DNA from: Bacteroidia bacterium | GTDB lineage: Bacteria; Bacteroidota; Bacteroidia; JAIBAJ01 | DNA length: 48,926 bases | Assembly (NCBI GenBank): GCA_019695265.1 | Contig: JAIBAJ010000014.1 | Location: 1 to 48,926, forward strand | Direction of reading: 5' to 3' | Part shown: positions 1 to 7,177 of the stretch, piece after piece | Numbering within the stretch: the stretch's first letter is position 1 | Layout of the letters: each line of letters begins with the position of its first letter | Notes under the pieces: model-generated | Databases searched by the model: none | Seen by the model: only the letters and a program-made list of their open reading frames with translations | What the model was told of the DNA's origin: nothing | Position numbers and translations under genes: made by a program

Positions 1-755
1 AGTTTTTCTTTATCATCCGCATACTTCTTACTAAGATACTTAGATGCAGCCCACACTCTCCACCATTTCATCTCCTTGGTGTCCTTCATGGATCTTTTCA
101 ATTTTTTGTCGGCAACCAAGGAATTTCCATCAATCTCAATAAATTTAATTTTAACCTTTTTTCCTTTCGATATATAAATTTTTAGATCAACGCTATTGGG
201 GGTGGAAGAATCCGGAACTTCTTTGATTGTGACCTTACAATTGGAATGGCCTTTATCAAAGTAAAACTCTTTAATAGTATTGGTAGTGGCCATAATTAAA
301 TTGTCTGTAACCACCTTTCCTTTAACCAATTTCACTTTATCGCGAATATCATCCTGATCGGATTTTTTTACACCGGTAAAGCTATAGTTACGAAGCCTAG
401 GCCTTTCGGTAACTGCAATTTCGAGGAAAATAAAACTTCCTTGAATTTTGGTAACAAGGATTTTAACATCTGAAAACAAACCTTGTTTCCAGAGATTTTC
501 AATTGCCTTAGCCAACTTATCACCTGGAACCTGAATTCGTTCACCTTCACTTAAACCAGAAAGCAGTTTAAGTACATTTTTATCCAAGTGTTTAGTTCCT
601 TCAATATTAATTCCGCCGATTTCATATTCTTTTGGTTTAGAATATTCTACGGTACCGGTTGGACTTTTCCCATCACCCTGTGCAAGGGTACTCAAGTTTC
701 CGCCAAGGAAAACCAACCCAAGTAAGAAAAAGAACAAACTACTTAACTTGTTCAC
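1..755 (-). CDS. bamA: Outer membrane protein assembly factor BamA, N-terminal part (cut by window edge)
   Basis: The reverse strand is open from a GTG at 755-753 to the window edge, giving the first 251 residues. A signal peptide (about residues 1-26, ending LSTLAQ) is followed by POTRA-like units: about 40-118, 119-200, and a third starting near 201 (FIEIDGNSLV). POTRA hallmarks seen are the GTKHLD turn, the LWKQGLFSDVKI stretch and the TERPRL ending. In the family this is the Omp85 core of the BAM complex, which inserts beta-barrels into the outer membrane; the barrel lies beyond the window. The start overlaps the last 17 bases of uppS, so the two are probably translationally coupled. The order DUF6089-uppS-bamA is a familiar Bacteroidota arrangement. 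The GTG start is inferred from the signal peptide beginning there. Confidence 0.9.
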   Translation of the reverse strand, partial: MNKLSSLFFFLLGLVFLGGNLSTLAQGDGKSPTGTVEYSKPKEYEIGGINIEGTKHLDKNVLKLLSGLSEGERIQVPGDKLAKAIENLWKQGLFSDVKILVTKIQGSFIFLEIAVTERPRLRNYSFTGVKKSDQDDIRDKVKLVKGKVVTDNLIMATTNTIKEFYFDKGHSNCKVTIKEVPDSSTPNSVDLKIYISKGKKVKIKFIEIDGNSLVADKKLKRSMKDTKEMKWWRVWAASKYLSKKYADDKEK

Positions 756-1485
756 TGGTTTTTCCAAATCTACGTTCACGGTTTTGATAATCAAGGATAG
801 CTTCATAAAGTTCGGCACGATTAAAATCGGGCCAAAGAGTTTCTGTAAAATAAAATTCAGCGTAGGATAGCTGCCAGAGTAAAAAGTTACTGATTCGGTG
901 TTCACCACTGGTACGAATCATTAATTCAGGATCAGGCATTCCATTGGTGCAAAGATGCTTTTCAAACAATTGTTCTGTTATGTTTTCCAAGGAAATTTCA
1001 GAATTTTTAACTGCTTGAGCTACCTCTTTAACTGCTTTTATGATTTCCCATTTACTACTATAACTTAGTGCCAACACCAAAGTCATTCGAGTATTATTCT
1101 TGGTATTTTCAACAGCTTGCATCAATTCTTTCCTGGTTTCTGTTGGAAGAGAGTCCAAATTTCCAATAGCTTGAAGCCTGATATTATTTTTATTGAGCGT
1201 TTTGGTTTCAGAATGAATCGTTTTAACCAACAACTTCATTAAGGCATTCACTTCAAATTTTGGTCGATTCCAGTTCTCGGTAGAAAAGGCATAAAGTGTT
1301 AAATACTCTACACCTAATTCTGCACAAGCTTCGGTAGTTTCCCTAACCGATCTAACTCCATTCTCATGACCAAATGTTCTGATTCTACCTTGCTTTTTTG
1401 CCCATCTGCCATTTCCATCCATCACGATTGCAATATGCCTTGGCAACCGTTTCAGGTCGATTTGGGCTTTCAAATCTTGTTCCAT
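739..1485 (-). CDS. uppS: Isoprenyl transferase (undecaprenyl diphosphate synthase family)
   Basis: A 248-residue cis-prenyltransferase, the normal length for the family. It condenses isopentenyl diphosphate units onto farnesyl diphosphate to make the lipid carrier for peptidoglycan and O-antigen, acting at the cytoplasmic membrane. Visible motifs are HIAIVMDGNGRWA with the catalytic Asp at residue 23, YAFSTENWNRP, and RTSGEHRISNFLLWQ near residues 190-205, which carries the diphosphate-binding Arg. It starts 15 bases after the DUF6089 gene at 1501 and overlaps bamA by 17 bases, so these genes are probably one transcript. Its product feeds the same envelope that BamA builds. Nothing looks damaged. 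Confidence 0.95.
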   Translation of the reverse strand: MEQDLKAQIDLKRLPRHIAIVMDGNGRWAKKQGRIRTFGHENGVRSVRETTEACAELGVEYLTLYAFSTENWNRPKFEVNALMKLLVKTIHSETKTLNKNNIRLQAIGNLDSLPTETRKELMQAVENTKNNTRMTLVLALSYSSKWEIIKAVKEVAQAVKNSEISLENITEQLFEKHLCTNGMPDPELMIRTSGEHRISNFLLWQLSYAEFYFTETLWPDFNRAELYEAILDYQNRERRFGKTSEQVK

Positions 1486-1500
1486 TCCAACCTTACCTAT

Positions 1501-2397
1501 TTAATAGGCCTCTTTCGTTTTAGTATGCTTATAGGCCGCACATCTATCCGGCCTTGATTTAATATTATATGAAATGGTTAATCCCGCAAAAGAATACCAA
1601 TCTTTTGTTTTTGGATTACCTCGTTGTCTTCCGATATTAGAAACATTAGGTTCATCCGGGTCAGGAATTGTCCGATCAGAAAATGCAGCGGAAACAGCAC
1701 CATATTGTGCCGCCAATTTTACAGGATCAGCATAATTACCACTTACATCATCCAAATAATCTGTAAAGGTTTTTCTCATTCCCCACTCCAAGCCTATTAA
1801 TAATCGTTCAGTAAGGTTCATTTTAAAACCAATTCCAAAAGGGATACCAACCTGAGTTAAGGAATACTTCTTCAACTGATTGTCTGGAGTATTTTGGCCT
1901 TCGGTACCTAAGGGTTGCAAGGCATAAGTGCCACCTTGAACAAACCTGGCAACACCATCTGAAAAAATATAGGTACTATCTTGTATGGTACCTTTAGGAT
2001 TAAACTTAAATAAACAAATCCCACCAAACATATAAGGAGTAAATGGTGTTTTTGTATCACCGGGTCTAAATCTCAAAAAATTAAGTTCCAGTGTAGCTGA
2101 GAAATCAGCAACTACCGATTTGAAACTTAAATTTCTTGAAATTTGAGCAGGATCTGAGCTCATTGCATCATCAGCTTTTATCCAGCCAATATTCACGCTA
2201 CCTTTTACTGCCCAATGCCAATTTAGATTATATCTGGCAAAGATACCAAAGGCCGGTTGAGAAAATTTAAAAACCCCTTTTGGATTTAAATCTCCCAAAT
2301 AGAAAGAAGTTCCACCAAACAGGCCAACCTCAGTGCGTTGAGCTTTTAACAACATAAATGGAAAAACCAAAAACGCAATCAAAAAAATCCTTTTCAT
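1501..2397 (-). CDS. DUF6089-type outer membrane beta-barrel-like protein (second of two)
   Basis: A 298-residue exported protein with a signal peptide (about residues 1-19, ending LKAQ). It opens with GLFGGTSFYLGDLNP, followed by alternating amphipathic stretches and the phrase GLEWGMRKTFTDYLDDVSG near residues 203-221, which is typical of the DUF6089 family found upstream of uppS and bamA in Bacteroidota. No enzyme motif is visible; an outer-membrane beta-barrel of unknown role is the best reading. It is a diverged paralogue of the next gene upstream (2429-3391), which has the matching GMEYGIRKTFTDYIDDVST. The two are 31 bases apart and share the promoter proposed at 3425-3456. Confidence 0.85.
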   Translation of the reverse strand: MKRIFLIAFLVFPFMLLKAQRTEVGLFGGTSFYLGDLNPKGVFKFSQPAFGIFARYNLNWHWAVKGSVNIGWIKADDAMSSDPAQISRNLSFKSVVADFSATLELNFLRFRPGDTKTPFTPYMFGGICLFKFNPKGTIQDSTYIFSDGVARFVQGGTYALQPLGTEGQNTPDNQLKKYSLTQVGIPFGIGFKMNLTERLLIGLEWGMRKTFTDYLDDVSGNYADPVKLAAQYGAVSAAFSDRTIPDPDEPNVSNIGRQRGNPKTKDWYSFAGLTISYNIKSRPDRCAAYKHTKTKEAY

Positions 2398-2428
2398 TCG
2401 AGTTTAAGTGCAATCGATAGGAGACAAA

Positions 2429-3391
2429 TTAGAATTTTGGCAATCCTTTACGTGTTGATTTTAAGCGATAGTTTACTGAGAAATTAAGAAACATATACGA
2501 ATCTAAGTCGGTTGGGTCGCCTCGTTGTTGATTCGGACAAGTTTGACAATTTTCAATCCCATCCGGAGAAGCGTGATAAACATCACCGGCATAGTTAATT
2601 TTGGTGCCAAGGCTAGGGTCTGACAAATCAGCGGAGGCATCGCCGAACTGATCTCTCAACATACTTTTATCGAAATAAGTTGTTGAAACATCATCAATGT
2701 AATCGGTGAATGTTTTCCGAATTCCATATTCCATTCCAATGCTAATTTGTTTATTCACATTGTAACGAACTCCCAAACCATAAGGAATTACCAATTGAAC
2801 AGGGGAATAGGCTGGTCTTGAATCAACTAATGTTTGACCTTCCGTATGCAAAGGACGCAAAGAATACCATTTACCATCCAGTTTACCTCTTGGATTAAAC
2901 CACATACCGCCAATTCCAACAAATCCATAGAAATACACTTCGCTGCCTTTTTTACCGCGACCTTTCACCCTTCTAACTTTATATCGGCTTCCTATACTTT
3001 CTCTCATCCAAGAAAACTCTAATTGAATATCCAACTCAACAACGGGGGACCGAAACATTAAATTGCGATTATTTCTATATTTTTCCTGAGTTAGCCTATC
3101 CTCTCCTCTTAGACGGGCATATAATAACTGACCTCTCAATGCAGTAAATTCAGTAAGTTTATAACGCATACCAACGCCCAAAACATACCTGGTCATCGCT
3201 ATCTCTAAGTCTTTATAATAATTTGTCCCTATTTGATTAGCTCCACCTAACTCACCAAGGAAGTTACTGGCACCTAAAATGAAACTAGCCTCATAACGTT
3301 GACGTTTCCAACGCTGAGCTTGGGTTTCGGTTGATAAAGAAACACCTACGACTATAGCTGCCAATAAAGGTAGAAGTACTCTTTTTGTCAT
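2429..3391 (-). CDS. DUF6089-type outer membrane beta-barrel-like protein (first of two)
   Basis: A 320-residue exported protein with a signal peptide (residues 1-25, ending ETQAQ). The mature part begins RWKRQRYEASFILG and then reads GASNFLGELGG, the DUF6089-like opening. A long basic insert (about residues 140-150, KVRRVKGRGKKGSE) sits between predicted strands and is absent from the paralogue at 1501-2397. The C-terminal half carries GMEYGIRKTFTDYIDDVST and a Cys pair (CQTC) in a Gly/Asp-rich loop near residue 282. It is the first gene of the proposed DUF6089-DUF6089-uppS-bamA transcript. Function unknown; a role in outer-membrane biogenesis is inferred from the neighbours only. Confidence 0.85.
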   Translation of the reverse strand: MTKRVLLPLLAAIVVGVSLSTETQAQRWKRQRYEASFILGASNFLGELGGANQIGTNYYKDLEIAMTRYVLGVGMRYKLTEFTALRGQLLYARLRGEDRLTQEKYRNNRNLMFRSPVVELDIQLEFSWMRESIGSRYKVRRVKGRGKKGSEVYFYGFVGIGGMWFNPRGKLDGKWYSLRPLHTEGQTLVDSRPAYSPVQLVIPYGLGVRYNVNKQISIGMEYGIRKTFTDYIDDVSTTYFDKSMLRDQFGDASADLSDPSLGTKINYAGDVYHASPDGIENCQTCPNQQRGDPTDLDSYMFLNFSVNYRLKSTRKGLPKF

Positions 3392-3424
3392 GGCCTAAAA
3401 TTAATTACTCGTTTGCTAAAACAG

Positions 3425-3456
3425 CAAAAGTAATCAAAAAATCCTGACACTTACAA
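3425..3456 (-). promoter_or_regulatory. Promoter of the DUF6089-uppS-bamA operon
   Basis: On the minus strand, TTG (3456-3454) is followed after 21 bases by TACTTTTG (3432-3425). This matches the Bacteroidota -33/-7 pattern (TTG, then TAnnTTTG). The predicted transcript would start near 3420, about 30 bases before the ATG at 3391. Confidence 0.6.
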
Positions 3457-3489
3457 ATTAATGGCCGAATGGAAATAAGATAATATAAA

Positions 3490-3951
3490 CTACCTCTTTT
3501 CCAGTCTCCAACCAACATCTAAAATACAAGGCAATGGGTCTACGCGCATGGCTTGCTCGATTTCAAAAGTATAAGTACCCTTCTGCGGAAATCGAACATT
3601 CTTTTTGAATAAAATTCGGTTATCCCAAATATCTCCTAATCCGTCACCAAGCCATTGACCTTTCTCATTCGCTAATATACACTCCAATGTATCTTTGGCT
3701 TGCTTTCCATTAGGGAAAGTAGTATTCACAAACAAAAAAATATTATTATAAGGATAACAACTTGAATTTCGCAAGTTCAGGTAAACATCCGTATTTTGAA
3801 GGGTATCTTCAATTACTACAGAAAACTTAGGCTTTTGAGCAATTTTCCATTGGCTTCCTTCTATTTCTTGATTTTCATCAAACATTGCCGGATTTCTGCA
3901 AGAACCCAATAAAACAAATGTACAAGAACTTAATATCAACCATTTTCTCAT
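3490..3951 (-). CDS. gldH: Gliding motility lipoprotein GldH
   Basis: A 153-residue lipoprotein with lipobox LLGSC (Cys at residue 18). The body carries the phrases typical of GldH: YPYNNIFLFVNTTFPNGK, DTLECILANEKGQWLGDGLG, DIWDNRILF and FPQKGTYTFEIEQAMR. GldH is one of the Gld lipoproteins needed for gliding and T9SS-linked functions in Bacteroidota, and is expected at the inner membrane facing the periplasm. It lies 11 bases downstream of the Cys-rich protein gene at 3963-4361 and is probably co-transcribed with it from the overlapping divergent promoters near 4374-4405. Confidence 0.92.
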   Translation of the reverse strand: MRKWLILSSCTFVLLGSCRNPAMFDENQEIEGSQWKIAQKPKFSVVIEDTLQNTDVYLNLRNSSCYPYNNIFLFVNTTFPNGKQAKDTLECILANEKGQWLGDGLGDIWDNRILFKKNVRFPQKGTYTFEIEQAMRVDPLPCILDVGWRLEKR

Positions 3952-3962
3952 TTTCCAACCGT

Positions 3963-4361
3963 TTATTTGGCATATTGTGCATTTACTTCATCCGAAGTTG
4001 GCAACAACAATTCTGTATTATTAGATGGTCTTACCCATTTCAAAATCTTCCCAGTGCCAACACAGGCATAGGCCGAAACACTATCCTTAGGTGCTAGTTT
4101 TTTAAAGGAATAATATCTCCACCTTTTAGTATTTTCTTGCACACAAACCACCGCATCAATGGTTTCATCACAAGTATTCCTTAAATATACTTTGTAGGTA
4201 TCTTTAGCCATCTGACAGCTATTACAGGTCTCTCCCCAATTGAACCGGTACTTAACCAAACAATTGTTCCATTTATCATCCTGAGGAAAGTTCTTAAAGG
4301 ATTGCAATACAAAGAAACCCAGCATAAGCAAGGTGAATGCGGAAGTAATTTTCTTAACCAT
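3963..4361 (-). CDS. Small exported Cys-rich protein, function unknown
   Basis: A 132-residue protein with a hydrophobic N-terminus (about residues 6-22) that could be a signal peptide or membrane anchor. The mature part has six cysteines, including CNSC near residue 47 and VVCVQE near residue 75, and ends without a known domain. The Cys pattern (C, C-x2-C, C, C, C) suggests disulfides after export. It is the first gene of a two-gene unit with gldH, 11 bases apart, which hints at a link to the gliding envelope complex; that link is an inference from position. I do not recognise the family. Confidence 0.7.
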   Translation of the reverse strand: MVKKITSAFTLLMLGFFVLQSFKNFPQDDKWNNCLVKYRFNWGETCNSCQMAKDTYKVYLRNTCDETIDAVVCVQENTKRWRYYSFKKLAPKDSVSAYACVGTGKILKWVRPSNNTELLLPTSDEVNAQYAK

Positions 4362-4373
4362 GGAAAATTTTTA

Positions 4374-4405
4374 CGAAAGTAATTTAGTTCCGTTGCAAAA
4401 TTCAA
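4374..4405 (-). promoter_or_regulatory. Promoter for the Cys-rich protein and gldH
   Basis: On the minus strand, TTG (4405-4403) is followed after 21 bases by TACTTTCG (4381-4374), one mismatch from TAnnTTTG. It overlaps the plus-strand mtgA promoter at 4393-4424, so the two may compete for polymerase. Confidence 0.45.
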
Positions 4406-4424
4406 GCCAGTAAAAGTAATTTTG
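4393..4424 (+). promoter_or_regulatory. Promoter of mtgA
   Basis: TTG (4393-4395) is followed after 21 bases by TAATTTTG (4417-4424), a full match to the Bacteroidota -7 element. The predicted start near 4429 leaves a leader of about 17 bases before the ATG at 4446. Confidence 0.6.
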
Positions 4425-4445
4425 CCCACAATTGTGTGTTAGCCA

Positions 4446-5162
4446 ATGAAAAAATATTTTCAAAAAGGATGGAATTATCTCTGGAAGGGTTTATTACTGT
4501 TTTTTGTTTCAACCACTTTGGTGACAATCATTTACCGATTTGTCCCCATACCTCTTACTCCACTTATGGTAATTCGATTAGTTGAACAAGGCTTCAATGG
4601 AGAACCACTAAAATTAAAAAAAGACTGGGTAAGTTATGAAGAGATTTCTCATCACATGCCCCTAGCGGTGGTAGCATCTGAAGATCAATTGTTCTTAGAC
4701 CATTATGGCTTTGATCTGAAAGCAATAGAAAAAGCCATCAAAAACAACAAAAAGAAACGCAAAAAAACCATCAAAGGCGGAAGTACTATTAGTCAACAAA
4801 CCGCCAAAAATGTTTTCCTTTGGCAAGGTAGAACCTGGCTGAGAAAAGGATTAGAAGTTTATTTTACTCTTCTAATCGAAACCTTTTGGAGCAAAGAGCG
4901 GATACTGGAAGTTTATTTGAATGTGATTGAAATGGGTAATGGCATTTATGGTGTTGAAGCAGCATCTGAAACTTATTTCCACAAACATGCTTCTAATTTA
5001 AATGCAGGCGAATGTGCTGCTATTGCTGCTATTTTACCCAATCCAAGAAAATGGAGTCCCAAGAAACCTAACGGCTACATTAGCAGAAGAAAAAGTTGGA
5101 TTTTAAGGAACATGCGTAATATTGAAATACTCGAATTTGAGGAAGAATCAACCAAGGAGTAA
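4446..5162 (+). CDS. mtgA: Monofunctional peptidoglycan glycosyltransferase
   Basis: A 238-residue GT51 protein with one N-terminal membrane segment (about residues 13-32) and no penicillin-binding domain, the expected MtgA layout. It polymerises lipid II into glycan strands outside the inner membrane. Motifs in order are VVASEDQLFLDHYGFD (first catalytic Glu near residue 80), KGGSTISQQTAKNVFL near residues 114-130, and ERILEVYLNVIEMGNG with the second catalytic Glu near residues 155-171. Between motifs 1 and 2 is a very Lys-rich stretch (residues 97-112). It stands alone, divergent from the gldH unit. The next gene (6140) converges on it across about 1 kb of repeats. Confidence 0.93.
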   Translation: MKKYFQKGWNYLWKGLLLFFVSTTLVTIIYRFVPIPLTPLMVIRLVEQGFNGEPLKLKKDWVSYEEISHHMPLAVVASEDQLFLDHYGFDLKAIEKAIKNNKKKRKKTIKGGSTISQQTAKNVFLWQGRTWLRKGLEVYFTLLIETFWSKERILEVYLNVIEMGNGIYGVEAASETYFHKHASNLNAGECAAIAAILPNPRKWSPKKPNGYISRRKSWILRNMRNIEILEFEEESTKE

Positions 5163-5259
5163 TTCCAAATCCACCGAAGAATTCAACTTTTCAGAACACT
5201 TAAACCAATTTTATTTTATAAATAGTCCAAAGGCAATTTATAAATTTAGATTGGTAAAT

Positions 5260-5343
5260 GCCGAGGATACAGAATGTTAGGCCAATTTTTTCAAATAAAA
5301 TTAATACATAAAATTGGACTAAACATAATGTCCATTCGGTATT
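5260..5343 (-). repeat. Family B repeat, degenerate inner fragment, reversed
   Basis: Read on the minus strand, this stretch runs ACCGAATGGACATTATG ... TATTAATTTTATTTGAAAAA ... GTATCCTCGGC. It lines up with the inner part of the full family B element at 5649-5895 (ACCGAGAGAACATTATG ... TATTAATTTTCTTTTGAAAAA ... GTATCCTCGGC). The outer terminal repeats are missing, so it is either a decayed copy or a shorter subtype. It is itself palindromic at its ends (CCGAGGATAC / CATTCGG region). Confidence 0.6.
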
Positions 5344-5426
5344 GCATGGAATAGCGGAATCATTGCCTGGAGCTTTCTGAATTAATACACTCTTTAGGAT
5401 AGACTTTTTATTAAAATTCCTTGTAT

Positions 5427-5570
5427 GCGGGCCCCTTCCGCCCAATTCTATTTTATGCTAAACCCAAACAGCCTGCACGGGCTTCAGGTCACGCTATCGG
5501 CTGTAGTCCAAGCCCACTCCGCTAAACGCTGCGTTGGCTTGGAGCTACTTGCCTCTATCGTTGCCCGAGG
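5427..5570 (+). repeat. Family A structured repeat, copy 1
   Basis: Begins GCGGGCCCCTTCCGCCC, contains TTCAGGTCACGCT and CGGCTGTAGTCC, and ends CTATCGTTGCCCGAGG. The same blocks occur in the same order at 23784-23929, 24391-24542 (reversed), 35112-35257 and 35297-35441 (reversed). The centre folds as a 10 bp hairpin with one mismatch, 5508-5517 with 5533-5542 (CCAAGCCCAC / GTTGGCTTGG). It sits between the convergent genes mtgA and the ACMSD-type gene. No open reading frame is shared among copies, so it is not coding. Confidence 0.8.
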
Positions 5571-5648
5571 CGCAATCTATTAGTGTATTTTCTAATCCGA
5601 CTATTCACGGTATCTATTAGGTTTCTGCAAGTAATTCATGGTGTTTTA

Positions 5649-5895
5649 ACCCAAAATTGTCATAAGTAATTTTAAACTACATTTCGAGACAAGTGTTAGT
5701 GAGGTTTTCAAGTAATCTTTACCGAGAGAACATTATGTAATATCAATTTATATATTAATTTTCTTTTGAAAAATTGTTATAACATAATGTATCCTCGGCA
5801 CTAACTATCACTAGCTCGGGGTTAACCCGAATCTTCCCACATCCCATCGCAGTTGTCATTTGTTCACTTCGTTTCAAATGACAATTTCGGCATAA
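5649..5895 (+). repeat. Family B MITE-like element, copy 2 (full length)
   Basis: About 245 bp, roughly 90% identical by eye to 29578-29821. The ends are inverted: ACCCAAAATTGTCAT at 5649-5663 and ATGACAATTTCGGC at the right. Inside is a second inverted pair (AACATTATGTAAT against ATAACATAATGT, bounded by CCGAGA / CTCGGC) and, next to the right end, a perfect 10 bp hairpin TTGTCATTTG / CAAATGACAA. No coding frame. The layout fits a miniature inverted-repeat transposable element. The transposase that would move it is not in the window. Confidence 0.75.
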
Positions 5896-6139
5896 AGGCA
5901 AGGGTTCTAGTCAAACTTTTAAGTGAATAAACAGGGAACTTTTCTGAAATCAAAAACCGCCCTCAAATCCTTGTATTGGAAATAGTTGGAAGCCCAAATT
6001 GAATTCTTAAGCAGATGTTGAGCAAAAAATCCTTCCAACTAGTTAAAATAATTGACGACTTAAATCCTGAATAAAAATGATTGGAGGGTGTTTCATCAAA
6101 CACTACTTAGGCAATTGCAAAAAAAGCTTCAGACTTGGA

Positions 6140-7150
6140 TTAAGGCAAAAATTGAGATTTATCCATGCCAAGCCATTCTAAGGCAGTTTTATGCAATAGC
6201 CATTCTTTTTCTTCGGTAGTAAAAGCCATTTTTTTAATCATGGAACCAGGCACCTCTTCTCCTAAAGGAAATGGATAATCCGACCCTAAACAAACCTTTT
6301 TAAAACCAACCATTTCGACTAAAAATTCGAGTGTTTTTGGATCATGTACCAAGCTATCAAAGTAAATTCTTTCCAAGTACTTTCTGGGATTGGTAGGGTT
6401 GTCAATAGCCACCAAATCAGGCCGACAATGAAATCCATGTTCAATTCTACCCAAGGTTGCAGGAAAGGAACCTCCACCGTGAGCAAAGGCAAGCTTTAGT
6501 TTTGGAAACTTCTCCAACACCCCACCAAAAAGCAATGAGCAAATGGCACGACTAGTTTCAGCAGGCATGCCAACAAGCCAAGGTAGCCAGTACTTTTTCA
6601 TTTCTGTTTCACCCATCATTTCCCAAGGATGGATAAAAATAGCAGCACCCATTTTTTCTGCCATCTCCCAAACCGGATAGAATTTAGGCTCATTCAAATT
6701 TTCTTGATTAACGTTTGATCCTATTTGAACTCCCCTTAATCCAATCTCCATGCAACGTTTTAATTCCTTACTTGCCATGCCCGGATCTTGCATTGGAATA
6801 GTACCCAATCCAACAAATCTTTTGGGATTGGCCCTAACTATCTCGGCAATATGATTATTCAAGAACCTACTAATTTCTAAACCATCTACTGGCTTTGCCC
6901 AATAACTAAACATTACCGGAATGGTGCTTAAAACCTGAACATCCACCTGATGTTTATCGCACTCATGAATTCGATCATTTGGCTCCCAACAATTGGATTC
7001 AATCTCCCTGAAGAAGGTATCGCCTTTATACATTTTAGCGCACCCGGAATCCAGATGCTCTAGTCGAATAAAATCGCCACCACCGAATTTTTCTTTGAAA
7101 TTCGGAATTTCCTTTGGCAAAATATGGGTATGGATATCAATGGTAAACAC
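6140..7150 (-). CDS. Amidohydrolase-family decarboxylase, ACMSD type
   Basis: A 336-residue protein closely resembling 2-amino-3-carboxymuconate-6-semialdehyde decarboxylase (EC 4.1.1.45), which diverts the kynurenine (tryptophan) or 2-nitrobenzoate route away from quinolinate. Metal-site residues appear at their usual places: His7 and His9 in DIHTHILPKE, His174 in FIHPWEMMG, His224 in AFAHGGGSFP and Asp291 in GSDYPFPLGEE. Other family phrases are STIPVMFSYWAKP, KYWLPWLVGMPAETS and NPRKYLERIYFDSLVHDP. It is cytoplasmic. It lies 27 bases after the PI-PLC-like gene; no other kynurenine-pathway gene is in the window. The family call is firm; the exact substrate is inferred. Confidence 0.9.
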   Translation of the reverse strand: MFTIDIHTHILPKEIPNFKEKFGGGDFIRLEHLDSGCAKMYKGDTFFREIESNCWEPNDRIHECDKHQVDVQVLSTIPVMFSYWAKPVDGLEISRFLNNHIAEIVRANPKRFVGLGTIPMQDPGMASKELKRCMEIGLRGVQIGSNVNQENLNEPKFYPVWEMAEKMGAAIFIHPWEMMGETEMKKYWLPWLVGMPAETSRAICSLLFGGVLEKFPKLKLAFAHGGGSFPATLGRIEHGFHCRPDLVAIDNPTNPRKYLERIYFDSLVHDPKTLEFLVEMVGFKKVCLGSDYPFPLGEEVPGSMIKKMAFTTEEKEWLLHKTALEWLGMDKSQFLP

Positions 7151-7177
7151 AGAGCAAAGGTAGGCAGAAAACGAGGT

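Noticed and set aside
43-738. Small plus-strand open frame within 1-738 as a gene
   Set aside because: The minus strand carries a clear BamA frame through the whole stretch.
6081-6112. GTGTTT / AAACAC hairpin downstream of the ACMSD-type gene as a terminator
   Set aside because: Short stem and no T run on the minus strand.
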